Below are positions 1 through 4,452 of a stretch of DNA of 10,278 bases, piece after piece (positions within the stretch are counted from its first letter, which is position 1; each line of letters opens with the position of its first letter). The notes under the pieces are model-generated. The model was not told where the DNA came from, made no database searches, and was given only the letters and a program-made list of their open reading frames with translations. The DNA comes from a bacterium (lineage in GTDB: Bacteria; Auribacterota; UBA3054), in contig JAFSWV010000109.1 in NCBI GenBank assembly GCA_017444325.1, positions 1-10,278 of the forward strand, in the 5' to 3' direction. A program made the position numbers and the translations under genes.

Positions 1-2
1 GA

Positions 3-215
3 AATGTAAGGGAATGGTGTTTGGATTATTATGGAGCGTATCAGGGAGATGAAATTGATCCCAAGGGAGCTCCTACCGCTAATTTTATTCGTGTTACTCG
101 TGGAGGTCATTGCATAGATTATGCATATGCCTGTCGATCGGCAAAGAGAGGTTTTATCACAGACTCTCAACGCGATATTTATACAGGCTTCCGTGTCGTT
201 CTGGTTCTGGAATAA
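3..215 (+). CDS. C-terminal end of an FGE/sulfatase-modifying-factor fold protein (5' truncated)
   Basis: The gene enters from the left edge in an open frame, so its start lies outside the window; 70 codons remain before TAA at 213-215. The peptide begins N-V-R-E-W-C-L-D-Y-Y-G, matching the (G)NVxEWCxDxY motif of the formylglycine-generating-enzyme (FGE-sulfatase) fold. It continues through RVTRGG, then CRSAKR, and ends with GFRVVL, which are the usual landmarks of the final ~60 residues of this family. Members include true sulfatase activators, ergothioneine-synthesis enzymes and many proteins of unknown role that share only the C-type-lectin-like fold. The usual RGGSW is RGGHC here, and the catalytic cysteines of true FGE cannot be judged from this fragment, so fold membership is firm but activity is not. 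A TTG at 21 is an internal Leu codon, not a start. Confidence 0.85.
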   Translation, partial: NVREWCLDYYGAYQGDEIDPKGAPTANFIRVTRGGHCIDYAYACRSAKRGFITDSQRDIYTGFRVVLVLE

Positions 216-238
216 AAAACGCAAATCCAAATAAAATT

Positions 239-272
239 GACCGACCGTTTCCGCGACCGGTCGTTTTGTTTT
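239..272 (+). terminator. Probable rho-independent terminator after the FGE-fold gene
   Basis: A 6-bp GC-rich stem (CGACCG at 242-247, CGGTCG at 258-263) has a 10-nt loop and is followed directly by TTTTGTTTT. It starts 24 nt after the stop codon of the FGE-fold gene. The stem is short, and the overlapping self-palindrome CGACCGGTCG (254-263) could compete, so the call is moderate. Confidence 0.5.
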
Positions 273-283
273 GCTCATCATTT

Positions 284-312
284 ATTCCGGCGTACCTCGT
301 ACGAAGCGGAAT
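284..312. repeat. Imperfect inverted repeat (hairpin B)
   Basis: The outer arms are ATTCCG (284-289) and CGGAAT (307-312). The inner arms are CGTAC (291-295) and GTACG (299-303) around a CTC loop. One unpaired base on the left and three on the right separate the two stems. No U-run follows, so it does not look like a terminator. Confidence 0.6.
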
Positions 313-330
313 TGAGATATCTGGCGATAA

Positions 331-373
331 TTTGCTTACCTAAATTTAGGTAACTTAATTTTAGGTAAGCAAA
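331..373. repeat. Perfect 14-bp inverted repeat with 15-nt loop, containing three TTAGGTAA units (hairpin C)
   Basis: TTTGCTTACCTAAA (331-344) is the exact reverse complement of TTTAGGTAAGCAAA (360-373). The 8-mer TTAGGTAA occurs directly at 346-353 and 361-368 (15-nt period) and inverted as TTACCTAA at 336-343. Perfect 14-bp arms this close together are very unlikely by chance in 10 kb. It may be a protein-binding site, the end of a mobile element, or a structured RNA. AAAAGG follows it rather than a T-run, so a plus-strand terminator is unlikely. Confidence 0.75.
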
Positions 374-380
374 AGGCGCT

Positions 381-424
381 TCTATTTTCATTTTAGGGTC
401 ATTTGTCTCTTTTTTGAAAATAGA
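381..424. repeat. Perfect 10-bp inverted repeat with 24-nt loop (hairpin D)
   Basis: TCTATTTTCA (381-390) pairs perfectly with TGAAAATAGA (415-424). It begins 7 nt after hairpin C. Together with the elements at 242-263, 284-312 and 331-373 it makes four consecutive inverted repeats in under 200 bases. The rest of the gene-free stretch (216-525) is AT-rich; I see no small ORF with a ribosome site in it. Confidence 0.6.
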
Positions 425-461
425 GTGGCCTAGAAGGTCAGGACGGAGTGGCTCTTATTTG

Positions 462-490
462 TTTTAATTCTACCAATTTTGGTGTATAAG
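462..490 (+). promoter_or_regulatory. Possible higB promoter with a dyad in the spacer
   Basis: TTTTAA (462-467) and TATAAG (485-490) are separated by 17 nt. The dyad ACCAA-TT-TTGGT (472-483) lies in the spacer one base before the -10. This placement resembles the stronger antitoxin promoter downstream. A second -10-like TAAAAT at 514-519, with TTGCTT at 492-497, would start transcription roughly at the higB ATG. I cannot decide between them. Confidence 0.35.
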
Positions 491-525
491 TTTGCTTTTT
501 TGAATTATTTGTGTAAAATATTAAC

Positions 526-810
526 ATGATCAAATCATTCAAGACAGATGAAACTGAGAAGATTTGGAACGAAATCGTCAGCACTAAATTTCCTTATGAA
601 ATTCAGAGAAGGGCATTACAGAAATTAAGAATGTTGAATGCCGCTCTTGTTATTGAAGATTTGAGAGTTCCTTATAGCAATCACTTTGAAGCATTGTCTG
701 GTAAACGCAGAGGGCAATATTCGATTCGCATCAATGATCAGTACAGAATTTGTTTCAGGTGGTTCAACAACAATTCTTTTGACGTTGAGATAACGGATTA
801 TCACAAATAA
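526..810 (+). CDS. higB: HigB-type mRNA interferase toxin (RelE/ParE superfamily)
   Basis: This 94-aa protein has the normal length of HigB toxins, which cleave mRNA on the translating ribosome. The family core is present: NHFEALSGKRRGQYSIRINDQYRICFRW begins near residue 52 (given here only to name its landmarks: LSG-K, the basic RR, and the SIRINDQYRICF strand). The C-terminus ends in D-Y-H-K. By comparison with Proteus HigB, the His before FEAL, the Lys of the GK pair, the arginines of the RIND/YRICF strand and the terminal DYH correspond to active-site residues, so the toxin looks intact. No Shine-Dalgarno sequence precedes the ATG, which predicts weak translation. The gene is AT-rich. Its antitoxin follows after 93 nt, in the toxin-first order typical of higBA. 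The opposite-strand frame here is a shadow. Confidence 0.92.
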   Translation: MIKSFKTDETEKIWNEIVSTKFPYEIQRRALQKLRMLNAALVIEDLRVPYSNHFEALSGKRRGQYSIRINDQYRICFRWFNNNSFDVEITDYHK

Positions 811-844
811 TAGTGAAAGATTATGACTGATTTTTTGCCCCATC

Positions 845-873
845 TTGATTTTACGTAGTACGTACTATATAAT
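845..873 (+). promoter_or_regulatory. Strong sigma70-type promoter for higA with palindromic operator
   Basis: TTGATT (845-850) and a consensus TATAAT (868-873) are separated by exactly 17 nt. The perfect 12-bp palindrome TAGTACGTACTA fills 856-867, the last part of the spacer, and touches the -10. HigA antitoxins are DNA-binding autorepressors, so this is the natural candidate HigA operator. The operator role is inferred from position and symmetry. Confidence 0.75.
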
Positions 874-890
874 ATTGGAAGAATAAAATG

Positions 891-895
891 AGGAG
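891..895 (+). promoter_or_regulatory. Ribosome binding site of higA
   Basis: AGGAG lies 8 nt before the higA ATG at 904. It is one of only two good Shine-Dalgarno sequences in the window and contrasts with none at higB, favouring antitoxin over toxin synthesis. Confidence 0.8.
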
Positions 896-903
896 ATGAA
901 AGA

Positions 904-1203
904 ATGAGCAGATACATAAAACTTACGACTGTCGGCGAAATGTTGAAAGAGGAATTCCTGGAACCGCTGGACCTGACGCAGAACGCATTGGCCAAGGCGA
1001 TATTCGTTCCTCCTAATCGGATCCATCAGATCGTAAATAATAAAAGAAGAGTAACGGCTGACACTGATCTCAGATTGACTAAGTATTTCGGCCTTTCCCA
1101 GGGTTTTTTCCTGAGATATCAGGAAGAATATGAACTCAGGGTAGCAAGGAGAAAAATAGCAGCCGAAATCGCTAAGATAAAGCCGATCACAGAAGCGGTG
1201 TGA
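904..1203 (+). CDS. higA: HigA-type antitoxin, XRE-family helix-turn-helix regulator
   Basis: This 99-aa protein matches HigA-family addiction-module antitoxins along its length. It has VGEMLKEEFLEPLDLTQNAL at about residues 10-29, then the recognition-helix region PPNRIHQIVNNKRRVTADT (36-54). The conserved LRLTKYFGLSQGFFLRYQ helix and a basic C-terminal tail follow. Antitoxins of this family bind and neutralise HigB and repress their own promoter through the HTH. The start at 904 is fixed by AGGAG 8 nt upstream and by the promoter at 845-873. The gene can be transcribed separately from higB, so antitoxin supply need not depend on the toxin promoter. It ends tail-to-tail with epmA, only 7 nt away and with no visible terminator. 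Confidence 0.93.
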   Translation: MSRYIKLTTVGEMLKEEFLEPLDLTQNALAKAIFVPPNRIHQIVNNKRRVTADTDLRLTKYFGLSQGFFLRYQEEYELRVARRKIAAEIAKIKPITEAV

Positions 1204-1210
1204 TGTTTGT

Positions 1211-2092
1211 TTAGAATGCCAGGACGTCCTGGATGTCGTCTGATCCGGTGAAGAGCATGACGAGGCGGTCTATGCCGAGGGCGGCTCCGGCGGCGGGCGG
1301 GAAGGTCTTCATGGCTTCCAGGAATTTATTTGGGAAGGGATATGGCTGCATGTTGTTTTGGGCCCTTCTTTGCTGCTCTGTTTCGATATTCTGGCGCTGC
1401 TTTTCCCAGTCGGACAGTTCCGTGCAGCCGTTGGCGAGCTCAAGCCCCGCGATGTAAAGCTCGAAGCGCTGGCCATTGGATTGGTTGCCTTGGCAGGCGG
1501 CGGACATGGGGCAGTATTTGACGGGATAGTCGGAAAGGAAAGTCGGCTTGTTCCAGCCGAGGTTGGGTTCCACTAGCCTTGTCATCTCCTCGTCGAACTG
1601 GAAGTCGTCATCCGGGGCGGGGTGGTTTGCGTATTTTCTGTAGGCTTCGTCTATCGTAATGTCTTCCCAGTTGGAGAAGAGGTCTATTTCGCGATCCCCG
1701 CGCTCGATCGCCTGGGTGTTCAGGACTTCCGCGATGAAACGGATAAGTTTTACCGTGTCTTCTTTGAGTTTCGCGTAATCGGAGTCGGCGCGGTACCATT
1801 CCAGCATGGTGAACTCCTCCCGGTGGCGGGAGCCATGTTCGTTCCTGCGGAAACATTTCGTTATCTGGAAGATCTTGTGGGCGCCCTGGGCCAGGAGGGG
1901 CTTCATATAGACTTCCGGGCTCGTGATGAGGAAGCCCTTTTCAGTCTTTACGGCCTCGATGTTGGCTTCGGGAAGAGGCTCGTCGGTCAGGATGGGAGTC
2001 TCGACTTCCAGAAAGCCTTCCAGATGGAAAAAAGAACGCGCCGCCCGAATGATCTCGGCGCGGCGCGTTAAGTTTTGAAACTTATTGGTCAT
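1211..2092 (-). CDS. epmA: Elongation factor P--(R)-beta-lysine ligase EpmA (PoxA/GenX/YjeA)
   Basis: This 293-aa protein is a class II lysyl-tRNA synthetase-like catalytic domain without an N-terminal anticodon-binding domain. That distinguishes EpmA from LysRS. Motif 1 contains FLEVETPIL (~28-36). The motif 2 region has FQITKCFRRNE and EEFTMLEWYRA. LELANGCTELSD lies at about 217-228, and motif 3 is GAALGIDRLVMLF near the C-terminus. The Ala in GAALG appears to match E. coli A298, which favours beta-lysine; LysRS has Gly there. EpmA attaches (R)-beta-lysine to the conserved EF-P lysine. The gene starts 2 nt after efp ends, giving an efp-epmA operon that supports the call strongly. It is ~30 residues shorter than E. 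coli EpmA, mainly in the middle. EpmB, which makes beta-lysine, is not in the window. Confidence 0.93.
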   Translation of the reverse strand: MTNKFQNLTRRAEIIRAARSFFHLEGFLEVETPILTDEPLPEANIEAVKTEKGFLITSPEVYMKPLLAQGAHKIFQITKCFRRNEHGSRHREEFTMLEWYRADSDYAKLKEDTVKLIRFIAEVLNTQAIERGDREIDLFSNWEDITIDEAYRKYANHPAPDDDFQFDEEMTRLVEPNLGWNKPTFLSDYPVKYCPMSAACQGNQSNGQRFELYIAGLELANGCTELSDWEKQRQNIETEQQRRAQNNMQPYPFPNKFLEAMKTFPPAAGAALGIDRLVMLFTGSDDIQDVLAF

Positions 2093-2094
2093 CC

Positions 2095-2661
2095 TTACTT
2101 CGTGGAGACGCGGGCGAGATATTCGCCGGTGCGGGTGTCGATGCGGATGACGTCGCCTTCGTTGACGAAGAGGGGGACCTTGATCTCAAGGCCGGTCTCC
2201 ATGGTCGCAGGCTTAGTGGCGTTGGTGGCGGTGTCGCCCTTGACGCCCGGATCGGAGCGGGTCACTTTCATTTCCACAAAGGAGGGGAGAGTGACGTCGA
2301 TCACCATCTCGTTGTAGAGGGTGCCGTCCACTTCCATGTTCTCCATGAGATAGTCTTTCTTGTCTTCCATAAGTTCGGCGTTCACGTTGTAGCTCTCGAA
2401 AGTCTCGGGATCCATGAAGACGTAGTTGGTGCCGTCGAAGTAGGAGTACTGGAGCTTCAGGTTGCTGACGTTGGCGGGCTGGAACTTGTCGTTGGAACGG
2501 TAAGATTTGTCGATAGAGTAGCCGGTCAGCAAATTTTTCATGCGGACGCGGTAGATGGCCTGGCCTTTGCCGGGCTTAGAGAACTCAAAGTCGGTGATGA
2601 TGTAGGGTTCGCCCTCGAGTTCGATTTTGATGCCTTTTTTAAGATCGCTGGCTTCGTACAT
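2095..2661 (-). CDS. efp: Translation elongation factor P
   Basis: At 188 aa this is canonical EF-P length. EF-P binds between the P and E sites and relieves ribosome stalling at polyproline stretches. The N-terminal KOW-like domain carries SKPGKGQA (28-35); the second Lys, K32, corresponds to E. coli K34, the target of beta-lysylation. The two OB-like domains follow, with the C-terminal signature D-P-G-V-K-G-D-T-A-T and the late motifs KVPLFVNEGD and DTRTGEY. The ATG at 2661 (MYEASDLKKG) is chosen because it gives family length and because the promoter lies just upstream at 2696-2724. An in-frame ATG at 2736 would be upstream of that promoter. The upstream sequence AAGAAAG is only a weak ribosome site. 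Co-directional epmA follows at 2 nt. Confidence 0.97.
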   Translation of the reverse strand: MYEASDLKKGIKIELEGEPYIITDFEFSKPGKGQAIYRVRMKNLLTGYSIDKSYRSNDKFQPANVSNLKLQYSYFDGTNYVFMDPETFESYNVNAELMEDKKDYLMENMEVDGTLYNEMVIDVTLPSFVEMKVTRSDPGVKGDTATNATKPATMETGLEIKVPLFVNEGDVIRIDTRTGEYLARVSTK

Positions 2662-2695
2662 AAGTTTTCTTTCTTTTTGGTTAATTGATGCCGTA

Positions 2696-2724
2696 ATTAT
2701 AGCAGAAGGTCGTTTTAGGCGCAA
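2696..2724 (-). promoter_or_regulatory. efp-epmA promoter (extended -10)
   Basis: On the minus strand TTGCGC (2724-2719) and TATAAT (2701-2696) are separated by exactly 17 nt. TGC before the -10 makes it TGnTATAAT. Predicted transcription starts near 2689, giving a ~28-nt leader to the efp ATG at 2661. Confidence 0.8.
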
Positions 2725-2736
2725 TATGTTCGGCAC

Positions 2737-2765
2737 TTGCTCCTTAGGAGCGAAAAGACTAAAAT
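2737..2765 (+). promoter_or_regulatory. Promoter of the nucleotidyltransferase gene, with palindrome over the -35
   Basis: TTGCTC (2737-2742) and TAAAAT (2760-2765) have a 17-nt spacer. The 13-bp dyad GCTCCT-T-AGGAGC (2739-2751) overlaps the -35 and spacer. It also lies 15 bp upstream of the -35 of the divergent efp promoter, so one bound protein could influence both. The operator role is inference. Confidence 0.6.
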
Positions 2766-2797
2766 TTAAGGCAGTTTAGTTTATTTTTTAATCTTAC

Positions 2798-2802
2798 AGG
2801 AG
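2798..2802 (+). promoter_or_regulatory. Ribosome binding site of the nucleotidyltransferase gene
   Basis: AGGAG lies 5 nt before the ATG at 2808 and fixes the start. It is the second clear Shine-Dalgarno sequence in the window. Confidence 0.75.
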
Positions 2803-2807
2803 AAAGC

Positions 2808-3713
2808 ATGAAACCTACTCTTCTAATTTTGGCGGCCGGCATGGGCAGCCGTTACGGCGGTCTTAAGCAGATCGACTCCATGGGTCCCTCCGGGGAAGTC
2901 ATCATGGACTATTCCATTTTCGACGCGATCAGAGCTAATTTCGGAAAGATCGTCTTCGTAATCAGGCATGACTTCGAGGAAGAATTCAGAGTCAAAGTCG
3001 GCAACAAATACGCCCATATGCTTCCGGTGAAATACGCCTTCCAGGATCTCAACGACATCCCGGCCGGCTTCAAGGTCCCCGAAGGACGCGAAAAACCCTG
3101 GGGCACGAGCCACGCCATCCTCTCCGCCAGAAACGTCATCAAAGAGCCGTTCGCTATGGTGAACGCCGACGACTTCTACGGCGCGGAATCCTATGAGATC
3201 GTGGGTGAGTACCTTTCCAAGGTCGATCCCAACACCAACGAATGGTGCATGTCCGGCTACAAGCTCTGCAACGTTCTATCCGAATACGGCGGCGTGACGA
3301 GAGCTATTTGCCGCACCGATGAAGAAGGTTACCTCACGCGTATTGAGGAAATGTTCAAGATCCAGAAAGACGGCGACCACGCCAAGGGCTGCAACAAGGC
3401 CGAGGAATGGCGCGAACTGGGCCTGCAGGACCTCACCAGCATGAACTTCTTCGGCTTTACGCCGGGGATCTTCAAGCTTCTGGAAGAAGGCTTCGTTACG
3501 TTCCTGGAAAAGGAAGGCACGGCTATGAAGTCCGAGTACCTTATCCCGACTTCCGTGAACGATCTGATCGGCGCCGGCAAGGGACATCTGAAGTGTTTGG
3601 CCACCAGCGGAAACTGGTTCGGCGTCACTTATCCCGAGGACAAGCCCATCGTTCAGAAAAACATTCAGGCCCTGGTGGACGCCGGCAAGTATCCGACGCC
3701 GCTCTTCAAGTAA
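2808..3713 (+). CDS. Sugar-phosphate nucleotidyltransferase family protein (NTP_transferase, GT-A fold)
   Basis: This is a 301-aa cytosolic protein. It opens with LLILAAGMGSRYGGLKQ (5-21), the signature nucleotide-binding loop (GxGxR with a following Lys) of enzymes that join NTPs to sugar 1-phosphates. KPWGTSHAILSAR (96-108) and VNADDFYG (118-125), holding the metal-binding Asp, are the other family landmarks. The closest general type is the UTP--glucose-1-phosphate uridylyltransferase/RfbA-like group, but the C-terminal half does not let me name the sugar or nucleotide, so no symbol is given. The gene has its own promoter and ribosome site and ends just before a strong terminator, so it is probably monocistronic. 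A role in cell-envelope or glycan precursor supply is inference. Confidence 0.85.
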   Translation: MKPTLLILAAGMGSRYGGLKQIDSMGPSGEVIMDYSIFDAIRANFGKIVFVIRHDFEEEFRVKVGNKYAHMLPVKYAFQDLNDIPAGFKVPEGREKPWGTSHAILSARNVIKEPFAMVNADDFYGAESYEIVGEYLSKVDPNTNEWCMSGYKLCNVLSEYGGVTRAICRTDEEGYLTRIEEMFKIQKDGDHAKGCNKAEEWRELGLQDLTSMNFFGFTPGIFKLLEEGFVTFLEKEGTAMKSEYLIPTSVNDLIGAGKGHLKCLATSGNWFGVTYPEDKPIVQKNIQALVDAGKYPTPLFK

Positions 3714-3734
3714 GGGTTTTTGGTCTGAAAAAGG

Positions 3735-3763
3735 AAAAGCCGCGGTCACCCGCGGCTTTTTTT
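3735..3763. terminator. Bidirectional rho-independent terminator between the nucleotidyltransferase and tRNA-Lys genes
   Basis: AAAAGCCGCGG (3735-3745) pairs with CCGCGGCTTTT (3750-3760) around a TCAC loop, an 11-bp stem with 7 GC pairs. On the plus strand the T-run continues to 3763. On the minus strand the stem is followed by CTTTTCCTTTTTC. It can therefore stop both convergent transcripts. Confidence 0.93.
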
Positions 3764-3768
3764 ATTAT

Positions 3769-3844
3769 TGGTGCGCCATCTAGGATTCGAACCTAGGACC
3801 CATTGATTAAGAGTCAATTGCTCTACCAGCTGAGCTAATGGCGC
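3769..3844 (-). tRNA. tRNA-Lys (anticodon CTT), CCA encoded
   Basis: Read on the minus strand, the 76-nt gene folds as a complete tRNA. The acceptor arm GCGCCAT pairs with ATGGCGC. The D arm is AGCTCAGCTGGTAGAGC. The anticodon stem ATTGA/TCAAT encloses the loop CTCTTAA, giving anticodon CTT. The T arm CCTAG/CTAGG contains TTCGAAT. The discriminator is A (3772) and the 3' CCA is encoded (3771-3769). The anticodon reads AAG codons, which are common in the GC-rich genes here. It has its own promoter and shares the terminator at 3735-3763. Confidence 0.97.
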
Positions 3845-3867
3845 TTTGATTCAATTAAGTAGCGAAA

Positions 3868-3896
3868 AGTGTACTACAACCCTGTCTGAAAGTCAA
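3868..3896 (-). promoter_or_regulatory. tRNA-Lys promoter
   Basis: On the minus strand TTGACT (3896-3891) and TACACT (3873-3868) are separated by 17 nt. The predicted start near 3861 gives a ~17-nt 5' leader before the mature tRNA end at 3844. Confidence 0.75.
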
Positions 3897-3907
3897 GTAG
3901 GTCCGTG

Positions 3908-3935
3908 TTGGGGCAGGTCGCTTTTTTGCTATAAT
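3908..3935 (+). promoter_or_regulatory. Extended -10 promoter for the yhcH-like/pfk/SUMT-like/murJ run
   Basis: A perfect extended -10, TGCTATAAT, lies at 3927-3935. Only a weak -35 (TTGGGG, 3908-3913, 16-nt spacer) is seen, as is common for extended -10 promoters. The predicted start near 3942 leaves a ~25-nt leader to the ATG at 3967. This is the only clear promoter I see before the next four genes. Confidence 0.7.
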
Positions 3936-3966
3936 AAACTATTACTCACCTAAAATTAGAAAAAAT

Positions 3967-4449
3967 ATGTATTTCGGCAATTATTCCATGCTCGACTCCC
4001 TTCCGGGGGACAGGAAGATCTGGGAAAAGGTTGGGGAAGTTCTGGAACTTCTCCCCGGCCTTCCTATGGGCAGGACGGATATCATCCCGGGCGTCATGTA
4101 CGTCAACAAGGAGGAATATTCCTCTAAGGATCCGGCGCTTCTGAGACCGGAAGTTCACCATCGCTTCATAGACGTGCAGACGGTTTTGCAGAATATGGAG
4201 CTGGTGCGCTGCTATCTGCCCTCGGAGCTGACGGAAGATACGCCGTACGACGAAGCGAAGGACCTGGGCTTCTTCAAGGCCGGGGCCGTAGCCTGCCAGT
4301 CCGGGATACTCGATCCCGGGCATATCGCCGTTATTCCGCCTTACGAGGCCCACGCTTCCCAGATGTGGGTCTTCGAAGGCGAGAGTTTGCCGATCGTGAA
4401 GGCGGTCATCAAGGTCGCCGTTAATTCCGTAATGGAAAACTGGGTGTGA
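3967..4449 (+). CDS. YhcH/YjgK/YiaL (DUF386) family protein
   Basis: This 160-aa protein has the cupin-like beta-barrel family's usual length. The N-terminus MYFGNYSML is typical. The metal-site region is PEVHHRFIDVQTV (61-73), with His64/65, Asp69 and Gln71. The second half carries IPPYEAHAS (123-131, His129) and ends with the conserved lysine-rich strand VKAVIKVAV. Family members include E. coli TabA (biofilm-linked) and YhcH/YiaL, which are encoded with sialic-acid or pentose catabolism. Biochemical roles are mostly unsettled, with sugar anomer or epimer handling proposed. Here it lies 3 nt upstream of phosphofructokinase, which fits a sugar-metabolism role but does not prove it. There is no clear Shine-Dalgarno sequence; the ATG follows an A-rich leader. 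Confidence 0.88.
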   Translation: MYFGNYSMLDSLPGDRKIWEKVGEVLELLPGLPMGRTDIIPGVMYVNKEEYSSKDPALLRPEVHHRFIDVQTVLQNMELVRCYLPSELTEDTPYDEAKDLGFFKAGAVACQSGILDPGHIAVIPPYEAHASQMWVFEGESLPIVKAVIKVAVNSVMENWV

Positions 4450-4452
4450 TCT

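Noticed and set aside
110..343. 77-codon plus-strand frame
   Set aside because: It overlaps the FGE-fold end in another frame, has no ribosome site, runs through the terminator and hairpins, and has no recognisable motif.
1..373. FGE-fold C-terminus followed by hairpins, as in the variable region of a diversity-generating retroelement
   Set aside because: DGR targets often end in this fold with a downstream hairpin, but no reverse transcriptase or template repeat is in the window and the terminal region reads like an ordinary family member. Only a search of the flanking sequence could revive it.
216..525. Integron attC site carrying a toxin-antitoxin cassette
   Set aside because: Inverted repeats are present but I find no GTTRRRY/RYYYAAC core-site pair and no integrase gene.
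1622..2071. 149-codon plus-strand frame
   Set aside because: Antisense shadow of epmA, whose class II synthetase motifs are unambiguous on the other strand.
2662..2736. N-terminal extension of EF-P from an ATG at 2736
   Set aside because: The extension would cross the efp promoter and make the protein 25 residues longer than the family; the residues are not EF-P-like.
3276..3749. 157-codon minus-strand frame
   Set aside because: Shadow of the nucleotidyltransferase gene; it also runs into the terminator.
3769..3844. Prophage or island attachment at the tRNA-Lys 3' end
   Set aside because: No second copy of the tRNA 3' end and no integrase in the window; both sides are ordinary genes.
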